Positions 21,987 through 31,415 of a stretch of DNA of 64,000 nucleotides are shown here, piece by piece. Origin of the DNA: Bryoerythrophyllum caledonicum (lineage: Eukaryota; Streptophyta; Bryopsida; Pottiales; Pottiaceae); contig OZ020525.1 of assembly GCA_963971425.1 (NCBI GenBank), forward strand, positions 6,555,560 to 6,619,559, in the 5' to 3' direction. The translations under genes were made by a program, and so were the position numbers. Numbering within the stretch: the stretch's first letter is position 1; every line of letters starts with the position of its first letter. The notes below the pieces were generated by a model. It saw nothing but the letters and a program-made list of their open reading frames with translations. It did not search any database and had not been told where the DNA came from.

Positions 21987-24030
21987 ATGGCAATGGCTAG
22001 CCTTCGTGGTCTGAATGGCACGCTACCCCTCTGTCTTCCACTCAATGCTGATGGAGTTGTCTGGGTCTTGGAGTCGAGGGTCAGTCACCGTTTCAATCTC
22101 GTTAGAGAGTCTGTCTTGATAGAGCAAGAAGTTTATGATGCCAAGAGAATTCATGATGTTGCAACTGTTTTGCAAAGAAAACAGGTTAAGGATTCCGAGC
22201 TTACATGGAGACTCCCGACTGGGAATTTCAGAGTGTTTGGTGATTCTGTTTTGACCTCCACCCGCCGTACTCCTGAATCAGAAAAATCCAGCCAATTCTG
22301 ACTTCGAATCTCATGTGAAGCTTGAGTCCTCCGATCCTGAAACCATCACTCTCAGTGAGTTCACCGATGATGAGGTCCTCCCTAGAGCACAACCTCAGTA
22401 CTCCTTCCTCTCACCAATTACAGAAACAATGCTTGAGCTACCTAAAAGTGGTTCTCAGTCAATTTTGAGCTATCCTTCCCAGAATTCACGACACCCTAAA
22501 CCGCCTAAAGTAGATACTTCTTCTATTTTAGACTGCCTCGGGCAATTACAAAGTAGACCTAGGGGGAAAAATGATCTTAAGTTCCTAAATCTAGATACAC
22601 TTCGTTACAAAAGGGTCAAGTATCTCCCAGATGATTTCACCTAATATCAGAAATGCTATCTGGACCATGCGACCCCTTGCTAATGGAGGACCCTTTGACA
22701 ACATCATAAAGTTAAAGTTGAAACGTCCGTACGCATACATCCAAGATAGCATGTTCCCAGGGCAAGGCAAGAAGAAGGTGTACCTGTTAAAGATGTCTGA
22801 AGAAAGACTGGGCAATGGTGTCGACATCGTCAAACATATGCAGCCCGGAGGAGACCTCCAGAGCTCCTGGATCATGTTTGATCACGTCAAGCGTGTCAAG
22901 GGTTGGACCACAATGGCCTGCCACGTTTATGACACCGAATATTGCCCCGTGATGACCATTGCAGTTTGTGACATACAAAGCAGAGACACTGAATTGCAGA
23001 AACATATGTGGATGTCCCTAAACGGCATCGTGGCACATCACACCATCCTGAATTCTAACTTCAAAGCATTCATGGCGGATAGCGCCCATGCAAACTGAAA
23101 TTGTGTGCGCATTGTTTACGAAACCGGTGACCCCACTATGAAGATGGCTGACAAAAAGAGGTCTTGTCTACTCCATTGGGTTACATCCCTGAATAGACAA
23201 ACAAATAAACTTATTCGACCTGAATTCCGAGATTAGCACATTAGACTTTGTAGACAATACTGAGACGCCAAGACATCTGAAGAGGCGGAAGAATTGTACC
23301 TCGTTATCAAAGGCTGTTGGTTGTCATCTCGTGCAGCTTCTTGGGGAACGATAAGGGAACTCGATGACTGACTCGGTTTCTGGCACTTCCGCTATGGCCA
23401 ATGGGGTGGCTTCATGAACATGGAACACTTCTAATTTCCCAAACCCTAAATTTTACTTATTGATATTTGAGATCATAGCCCTATTTGCCGTTCAAGTTTG
23501 CTTGAGAATCTGTAAATCCTACCCTCTAATCCTAGAACATGAACTGTAGAAACTGGACATGGAGCAGTTGGCGGAAATGCCGTCCATCAACCTTGCGGGG
23601 ACCATGCACAACAAGTGGCTACAAATGTCCGGCAATAGAGGCACTTGCCTCTACTTTGCCACGACCAACGACATGATGCGAGCAATGATGTAGTCCAACT
23701 ACTGGGCGTTCTTACAGGGTCACGCTTCCTGGACTGGCTCGTTGCCCGCGGCACTAATCTCACAAAGGGCGAGATATTATTACTAGAAGAGGCCGGCTTT
23801 CAACTCCGGATGAAGGATTTTGACATGTCACCTCGACGTCTCTTCCAAGCCTCTCCCACAACAGCGGTTACAAACAATCAGTCCAAGTCCCTCCAATGGT
23901 GTTGCCCATCCTACCAAGCGATATGGCAGGACTATCAAGCGGTACGAAGGTGCTCCAACCGTAGACCATCGTAACAAGTGGGAATCAGCCCGAAATGTGA
24001 AGGCCGCTGAAGAATGTGATGCCAGTTCCA
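21987..24030 (+). pseudogene. MULE-like transposase relic
   Basis: Starts at ATG 21987 and runs through several frames. Recognisable blocks are 'SWIMFDHVKRVKGWTTMACH', 'YCPVMTIAVCDIQSRDTE', 'FMADSAHAN' followed by 'VRIVYETGDPTMKMADKKRS', 'FWHFRYGQWGGFMNMEHF', and further on 'INLAGTMHNKWLQMSGNRG'. The D...D...(ADSA) spacing and the HNKW-type C-terminal block match a transposase-like family I associate with MULE-type elements of mosses, liverworts and ferns (from memory, not checked). Stops and frameshifts occur throughout (for example after ADSAHAN at 23096-23098), so it is dead. Terminal repeats were not found. Confidence 0.6.
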
Positions 24031-24069
24031 TATTTTGGCTATGGAAGAGTCATTGCGCTCCAATCAAAC

Positions 24070-24361
24070 ATTTTGTAAAGTTAATTGTTTCCTCGTTTTG
24101 TGTGAAGAATAGAAGATTTTCTTAGCTGTACAATAACGCAACTACAAGACATTCTAGTACTTCATATGGGCACTTTGGCACCAAGGTGCCCATAATCCGT
24201 CGATTGCTATTTTGTAAAGTTTACTGTTTTCTTTTAGACGAAGGTTGGAAGAATTTATTTGCAATAAAAAATGAAACTACAAGAACGAACAGAGCTCCAT
24301 ATGGGCACTTCGGTGCCAAGGTGCCCATAATCCTGCAATTGATATTTTGTAAAGTTCATTG
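24070..24361. repeat. Two-and-a-bit copies of a ~137-bp tandem repeat
   Basis: Units start 'attttgtaaagtt' at 24070, 24209 and 24344. Each contains the hairpin-like GGGCACTT(C/T)GG(T/C)(G/A)CCAAGGTGCCC followed by 'ataatcc'. That core resembles the GGCACCTCGGTGCCGAGGCCCC(TAAT) core of the satellite at 1-11460. Confidence 0.85.
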
Positions 24362-25170
24362 GTATCTTTAGATGTCGGATGTGGAGTTGGCGAATTTTGT
24401 TCAGGAAGAGGCTGGCATCACTACACTGTAGGTGGTGCTTTTTAGAGTACTATCTATTTTAGATGTCGTTGCTACAATATACATTTGCGTACTTCATCAT
24501 CATATTAGAAAAATCGAGTTAATTTGGTAGGGGTCATTTGATTGATGCACGTCCGTGCACCCTTTTGAACCCAAAACTTGTTTATCCACGAAATTTGTTC
24601 ATCTATAACTTCATACATCCATAAAAAATTTCATCCACAAAAATCATCTATTTGTAAATTGGAGAGAGCAATTTGGGTATTAAAGAATGTGCAAAATCTA
24701 ACCTTATACTTTTGAAATGACTGGAAGTTCAATCCAGTAGAAGGCCATCTAGAACTTTAATGTCATTAAAACCATTTTGCAGTCCACGGTTATAGGTTTC
24801 AAAAAGTACTATTATTAGTAAAAATAGAATATTACTTTGGTAATATTCTCAGAATCAGCATATTTCATACTAAAAGAGGCTCACTGCTCATGGCTCATTG
24901 CTCACCGCTCACCGCTCACCACTCGCATTCTAGTGTCGTTGGGACTTCAACAACCTCTTCGGGTATTGCGCGATGAACGAATTTCTTCGACCATTGCTGC
25001 ACCCACTGCCATGGACGTACAACATTGACGAGGCTCGAGAGGTCGTGCACCGTCTAGCGCGGATCAAAATCGAGAGTGTCCCGTCCCCGGCTCCAGCTAT
25101 GCTGTTGAAATGTTACTTCGTTTGCAACCGGCTCTCTCGGGTGTAAATTTTTCCTTCTCGCCAGAGACTT
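24362..25170. other. Gene-free stretch with a short ORF remnant
   Basis: Mostly AT-rich. Around 24960-25150 a GC-richer segment could encode 'TYNIDEAREVVHRLARIKIE', but I cannot assign it. Short 'gctcaccgctcaccg' repeats lie near 24890-24915. Confidence 0.4.
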
Positions 25171-25280
25171 GTCCCTTATCGTGTCTTCTCGTCCCTTATC
25201 GTCTCTTATCGTCCCTTATCGTCCCTTATCGTCTCTTATCGTCCCTTATCGTCCCTTATCGTCTCTTATCGTCCCTTATT
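25171..25280. repeat. 10-bp microsatellite-like array (GTCYCTTATC)n
   Basis: Eleven units of GTCCCTTATC or GTCTCTTATC. The two variants occur in a 10+10+10 pattern (CTC-CCC-CCC), suggesting a 30-bp higher-order unit. The second unit is changed (gtgtcttctc). Confidence 0.95.
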
Positions 25281-25331
25281 GGCTGACTTGACTCCGTTGT
25301 TTTTCAAGGGTCGGAATATGTGCAACCCTAG

Positions 25332-26890
25332 CACTACTAGGAAAACAGTGGAAATATGACTGGGTTTTATGACTACCAAATGTCATATGAGTGGGTGATG
25401 ACTACTACCAAATTTAGTCCTCAAGCCAGTCATAATGGACAAGTCAGATTCTATACTCAGATCTGCGAGCACGCGTTCCCACAAGCGCGTTTCCAAAAGA
25501 GTTTTGGGACCTCGATTCCGGGCAGCCCGATAAATGTGACTACTGTTAGTCATATATATGTGGCTAAGATTAGTCAGAACCATCTACGTATATTTAGTCA
25601 GCATATTCAACTCCATGACTATTAATAGTCATATATATATACATGTATGCGACTAAGGATAGTCAGCACCATCTGACTACATTTAGTCAGCTTTGTCAAG
25701 TACATGACTAAAATGCTGGAATGTAATGATGTCATAATATGACTACCAATAGTTGGATGGAATGGTTGTGATGACTAGAATTAGTCATTCTTTTGGTTTA
25801 GAAATGGTTCATAATCTGACTATGAATAGTCGTTGCTTTCAAAAATGCAAAAAATTTGACTATGAATAGTCGTTGCTTTCAAAAATGTGACTACAGCAAA
25901 TGACTACATATAGTCATGAGAATCAAAACGTTTATGAGCGTAAGTGACTAAGTATAGTCCGCTAATAGACATTGATGATTACAATGGATGCTTTAAGAAT
26001 TGTGTGGGCCACAATATAAAGCTATTTATTGTCTGTCCCATCTTCGTGATGGGAGGGTCGTCTAACTCTACGCTGGAGTAGATAATGTAGTCGTTGTTGT
26101 TGCTCTTATGCACCTCCACGGAGACACAACCTTCTGGAATTGTGGCCCCATGCAATCTGGCCCCCTCACAGTTAATCACCTTCTCAATACCAACCACATG
26201 CTCTTCTTCACCGTCTGCAACACCCATGATTTCCACAACGTCCCCTTTGCTAAATTCCGAATGTGCTGAGGCTTCATCCTTCTGTCTACTTGTCTGCAAT
26301 TCCACGATCACTTGAAAATGATGGAATAAGGACTCCCACGAAAACTAATCATGCAGTTTAGAAAAGAACCAAGTGGGTAGTGCGACGACTTTCCTTACCC
26401 TTGATGTGCTCTTGTCCACCTGAGTCCCCACTTTGACTTCCTTGCTATCTTTTGCCACGACAGCAAGGTTCCTTGATTTCTTCTGTTTGCCACCCTTTCC
26501 CCGTGTCTTCTTCTCCTCAGCAATGGAGGATCCCTTCTTTGTCCTCACCTGATCCTGCAAATCAAGGGACTCCTTCTCTCCTCTTGTAAATGCCAGCGGT
26601 ACCCTTCTCTGTCCGGGCTATTTTCGGCTCACCCCCGCTGATTTCAAGCTTCTGTACCTCGGTAATCCTCTTCCTCTTCTCATCAGCCGGACGATGCTTC
26701 GGCGGCGATGGCAAGGTGGTGTCCGCCTTGACTTCCTTGCCTTTGCTGACTTCTATCATCTGCACATCGTCGTATTCTTCAAACTCCTGTTTACCCCAGA
26801 ATCAACTACCACAGTCACTAATGAAGGCACGTAGGATAAATGGGGAATTTCTGACTAATTCTAGTCAGCAATGTAAAACAGGTGACTAAC
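25332..26890 (-). mobile_element. CACTA (En/Spm) element fragment, one end preserved
   Basis: CACTACTAGGAAAACAGTGG at 25332 is a classic plant CACTA terminus. Next to it, 25350-25970 holds about a dozen imperfect palindromes GACTA-N3-5-TAGTC (for example 25613-25632, 25660-25676, 25857-25873), the kind of subterminal repeats bound by CACTA accessory transposases. Two more GACTAA..TAGTCA-like copies appear at 26852-26900. A minus-strand coding fragment lies between. No matching inverted CACTA end is found to the right, so the element is truncated there. Confidence 0.72.
25979..26765 (-). pseudogene. CACTA second-ORF (TNP1/Ptta-like) fragment
   Basis: Three minus-strand coding pieces. 26765-26562 and 26560-26345 are Lys/Glu-rich linkers ('EEKKTRGKGGKQKKSR'). 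26311-25979 is the conserved C-terminal part with 'GDVVEIMGVADGEEEHVVG', 'VSVEVHKS' and the ending 'INSFILWPTQFLK', typical of plant CACTA accessory proteins where a beta-rich domain ends in '-ILWP--L'. Stops or introns separate the pieces. The upstream N-terminal part and the main transposase are absent. Confidence 0.55.
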
Positions 26891-26907
26891 TTCAGTCATA
26901 AATTCCA

Positions 26908-26972
26908 TAAGCCTCGTCCTCTCCGCACTGGGTGGACGAGGCTCGTCCTCTCCACACTGGGTGGACGAGGCT
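26908..26972. repeat. 33-bp tandem duplication with inverted arms
   Basis: Two tandem copies of 'cctcgtcctctccRcactgggtggacgagg'. Within each, CCTCGTCC and GGACGAGG form the stem of a hairpin. Confidence 0.8.
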
Positions 26973-27544
26973 CCTGCAGCAATAGCAACAAGGCAGTTTT
27001 GTTAAATGGAGATTTCATCATTACATCAGATTACATCAGATCTAGTGTTTTCACACCAGCTTGCAACAAATCAGACTATACCCACAACTAACATAGACGG
27101 TTTCTCACTCTAATACTCTAGATTTGAGTAGGGTTTAGTAGATCAAGTTAGATCTACATTAGATCTAGTGTATTTAGGCCAGATCTACAATACCCACAAC
27201 CCAATTTCACCACAAATGCTCTTCAAACATCAAGATCTATTAATACATTCACTCTCAATACCATCTCAACATTCACTCTATTACAAATCACATGACAAAA
27301 TACACACAACATTTCCTTTACATAGTGCTCAACAGATATTTGGAGGAGAAAACTCGTCATACGTGCATAATGCACACCAAACCTTATGACAAGTGGATTC
27401 TTCTACACAAAACAACTCTGCAATTCTACATGTAGATTTCATTGATCTTTTCAAGATGCATTTATGTTTGGTAGCTTAGTCACATGAATAAAATCAATGA
27501 AGAGTACGAGGTGTCAAAGATAATTTGACATTCTCAATATGCCC

Positions 27545-28468
27545 CTTCAATATAGTTTCTCATTGTTACAAACATTGGTAGATATGGAATAATTTTTTTT
27601 TGTATATACATCTTTTGGCTTTGAAATCTATCTCATATGTTACCAATATAGAGATGATCTTGTGGCCAAAATTTCATTATGTATCAACAAAAACTCAATC
27701 CTAGGAAGGGTGTTGAAGTTGGAAGTAGTGGTAAACTTTCCCCTTTGTTTGTCACAACAATACATGTTGGTAGACTTGGTATATGTTTTTTTGTGTAAAT
27801 CTTTTGGATTTTGAAATTTTCCACACTTGTATTTGACGTGAAGGTGACTTCATACCCAAAATTTCATGGACAAATAAATTTTTTTGAATTCTTGGGAGGG
27901 TGTCAAAGTGGGCAGCTGTGAAACTTTTCTCACAACTAACCCCCATGTTAGTAGATTTTGAATATCTTCTTTTGAATACATTTTTTGGCCTTGAAAATTT
28001 TCCCACATGTTATCAACATAAAGGTTACCATGTGTCAAAAATTTCATGTTGAAATCACAAACCCTCAATCCTAGGGAGGGTGTCAAAGTTGGAAGTAGTA
28101 AAATGGGTTTTCCCTTTTTTTCTCACAATTACACATGTTGGTAGATTTGGGATGTGATTTTTTTTGTGCATTTTTTGGACTTGAAAATTTCCACACATGT
28201 AATCAACATAAAGGTGTTCTCACTCCAAAAATTCCATGGGCAAAAAAAATTTCCTCAATCCTTGGGATGGTGTCAAAGTTGGCGGTTGAGAAACTTTTCT
28301 CACAGCTACCCCATCGTGGTTAATTTTTAATATCTTTTGTTTTATAAGTCCTTTGGACTTGAAATTTGGTATGCATGTTTTTAACATAGAGGTGATGCTG
28401 TTCCCAAAATTTCAGGGTGAAAGAACAATTTTTCAGCCCTGTGGAGGGCGTCAAAGTTGGCAGCAGTG
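27545..28468. repeat. ~185-bp tandem repeats, left group
   Basis: Five or so forward copies, landmarks 'gttggtaga(t/c)tt' at about 27574, 27769, 27947 and 28138, followed by 'cttttggacttgaaat', 'cacatgt.atcaacat' and 'gggagggtgtcaaagttgg'. The group ends abruptly at 'gcagcagtgtgg', the point where the neighbouring Tc1/mariner-like element has its terminal repeat. It is probably a truncated sibling of that element. It is non-coding. Confidence 0.8.
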
Positions 28469-28523
28469 TGGGACACCATCCCTGGAATTGCCCAAACGCC
28501 AATTTGAATGTCACCCTATTGTA

Positions 28524-29850
28524 CAGTGGGGTCCAAAAATAATTCGAATTTTTTTGCTTATGTACGTTTCCACACTCCACTACTGCCAACTTTGGCGCCC
28601 TCCTGAGGGCTGAAAATTTGTCAATTTACCATGAAATTTTTGACACAAGATAATTTCTATGTTAAAAAATTGTGTGCCAGATTTCAAGTGCAGATGATGA
28701 ATACAAAAAAAGATATTCAAAATCTACCAAGATGTGTAGTTGTGAGCCATTCACAGCTGCCAACTTTGACATCCTCCCTAGGGCTGATTATTTTTCAATT
28801 TACCTTGAAATTTTTGGCACAAGATCATCTCTATGTTTATAATAATTGTGCCAAATTCCAAGGCCACGTGAAGAATACAAAAAAGGATATTCAAAATTGT
28901 TTCTCATAACTACATATTTTGGTAGATTTTGAAGATGGTAATTTGTATTCATCTTCTGGCCTTGAATTTTTTCACACATGTCATTAACATGGAGATGATC
29001 TTGTGCCAATAGTTTCATGGTCAATTAACAAATTTTCTGATCTAAGGAGGGTGCCAAAGTTGGCAATAGTGAAATGGTTTCCCTAATTGTTTCTCACAAC
29101 TACACATGTTGGTAGATTTAGATTTGTTTCTTTTTTTTTGTGGATCTTTTGGACTTGAAATTAAACACATGTATAATCAACATAGAGATGGTCTTATGTC
29201 CAAAATATCATGGGAAAAAATAAAAAAATTGAATCCTTGGGAGGGTGTCAAAGTTGGCAGCAGTGAAATGTTTCTCACAACTATGCATGTTGGTAGATGT
29301 CAAAAATCTTTTGATATGTAGATATTTTGGCCTTCATATTTGGCATGCATGTGATCAACATGGAGGAAGTCTCATGTCAAACATTTCATGGGAAAACACA
29401 AAAAATTCAATCCTTGGGAGTGTGTCAAAATTGGCCAGGAGTGAAATGTTTCTCACAACTACACATGTTGCTAGATTTTGAATTAGTTTTATTTGTGTGG
29501 ATCTTTTGGACTTGAAATTTTTCTAATATGTAATCAACATAGAAGTGGTCTCATGCTAAAAAATTTATGGGAAAAATTAATTCTTTCAATCCTTGGGAGG
29601 GTGTCAAAGTTGGCAGCTGTGAAACTTTTCTTACAACTATCCCATGTTGGTAAATCTTGGATATCTTTTTTTGTATAAATCTCTTGGCCTTGAAATTTGG
29701 CGTACATGTTACCAACATAGAATTGATCTTGTGCCAAAAATTTCATGGTAAATTGACAATTTTTCAGCCCTCAGGAGGGCGCCAACGTTGGTAGCAGTGT
29801 AGTGGATACGTACTTAAGCAAAAAATTCAAACTATTTTTGGACCCCACTG
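28524..29850. mobile_element. Tc1/mariner-like element with TA target and internal repeats
   Basis: Left end TA|CAGTGGGGTCCAAAAATA at 28522 and right end TATTTTTGGACCCCACTG|TA at 29851. The inverted similarity extends about 100 bp inward, through 'tttttgctta.gtacg', 'cactactgccaac' and 'ccctcctgagggctgaaaa'. CAGTG...CACTG ends flanked by TA are typical of Tc1/mariner. There is no transposase. The interior is ~185-bp repeats, reversed in 28560-28910 and forward in 28915-29815, so the element partly folds back on itself. Confidence 0.8.
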
Positions 29851-29852
29851 TA

Positions 29853-31362
29853 CAGTACAATGCAAGATTGAGGTCAATGCTATCCTTGCCTCACTTTCAC
29901 AGCAACTTTGTTTTGCATGCACTAACATACCCAAGGGTCGAATTCGGCATTGTAGCGCCAAATATTTATTTATATGTAGATATTATTATTTTTTGGGCAA
30001 AAACAGATATTTTCAAAAAATCATTCTTTCACCGAATTAAAAAATTGTTTTATTGAAAAAAAAATTCCAAAATTCTTGGCATCTTTTTCCAAATCATAAT
30101 TTACCAAATCCAACCCTCCGGTACTTGAGCCAGCCCCCTCAAAGGGAACTGAAGTAGGAGTTTTTCTGTTTTTATTTTGTTTTGCTGTTTGTTTTTTTGT
30201 TTGTTGCGCTTGATGAAAGCAATTCTGTCCTGATAGAACCCGAATATAGATTACTATCATCGTACAAGGTGTGGTGCACATGTTCATGAGGATGAGGAGG
30301 AATTTACAAGTACAGTCTCAACATTCTCTCCTGCAGAACTTACTTCCAATTCGATTCTAACAACATATTATACTCTGGGCCAATTAGTTGTCTCAAGACT
30401 CCTAAAGAATTGCTGGGCTTCAGTTACTGCAAAAAGTCGAAATCGACCAGAATGTGGTCGATCTGACTCTGGTCAAGCTCTCAGTTACTAAATTTAGATC
30501 GTATGAAGCTACAACTTTTTGCAGGTTGTAGAGTTTTCCCATACCTTTCCAATGACACCATTCATGCTTCAAAATTCCTCATACTTTAGGAGATATTCAC
30601 GGTCAAAGTTTGAAAACACTGTTAGGGCATGCTGAAATCTGCCCAAAACTGCGGTACATGCTCATTTATACTCAAAATCTGCCCAAAATCAATTAGATCG
30701 CAGTAACTGCAAAAATTCACCAAAAATTGAGATTTTACTTTTTTTCGAATTTGTTTTTTCGTACATGTAAGGGAGGTAGTAAAGCATGATCTCACCGTTT
30801 GGATTTTCAATCCAATAATGTTTTACATGCCTTTTTAATTGTTGAAAATGGGCATTTGTATTTGTATTTCAGCATACCTCCATGTGAAAAATTAAGCATT
30901 TCTTTAGGTTTTATAGGTCCTATGAGGGTAAAAATTATATGGACATATTCCTTACTCACATAGGAACAAGAATTTGAAGAGCCTCATGTCAAATTTCCTT
31001 TCAAAAATGGTTATTTTTGGCCCCCAGAACATTAGTTTTCCATTCTACAACAAGGTAAAAATATACTTTTTCAACTTTGAACATCACGATCTCACAAATG
31101 GTGAGGAATTTGAATTTAAGATTCGGTAGGCATGTACATGTACAAGTTAGGTACTAGATCTTACGGTTACATACTCAAAAATTTGTCAAAAGTTAAAAAT
31201 TTTCACCTTGCATTGAAAGAGGGCAGTTTTGAGGGTTTTTGGCAGTTGAGGGCTTTCGACTTTAGGGGTTAACCCTTAAACATCAGTTGGTATTTTCAAG
31301 CACGTATTTTACTCTTTAGAAATGTATTAGACTGCAGCAAGAATTACACCTTCGGATTGAAG
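29853..31362. other. Gene-free AT-rich region left of the LINE
   Basis: No coding signal. It contains the palindromic AGGGGTTAACCC motif near 31265. The same locus continues at 41393, right of the LINE. Confidence 0.6.
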
Positions 31363-31377
31363 ATTCTTCAACTTACA

Positions 31378-31415
31378 AGAAGAAGAAGAACGCCGGTTCC
31401 CGAAGGGAACCGGCG
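31378..31415 (-). repeat. LINE 3' end: C(UUCG)G hairpin plus (TTC)n tail
   Basis: 31391-31415 reads, on the minus strand, CGCCGGTTCC-CTTCGG-GAACCGGCG: a long perfect stem closed by a C(UUCG)G tetraloop, one of the most stable RNA loops. It is followed directly by TTCTTCTTCTTCT and the target duplication. A 3' stem-loop next to a simple-repeat tail is where LINE reverse transcriptases recognise their template (known for several clades). Confidence 0.85.

Noticed and set aside
28800..29746. Several 60-90-codon ORFs with 'MKFLAQD' starts
   Set aside because: They are the same ~185-bp repeat read repeatedly; no conservation beyond the DNA repeat.
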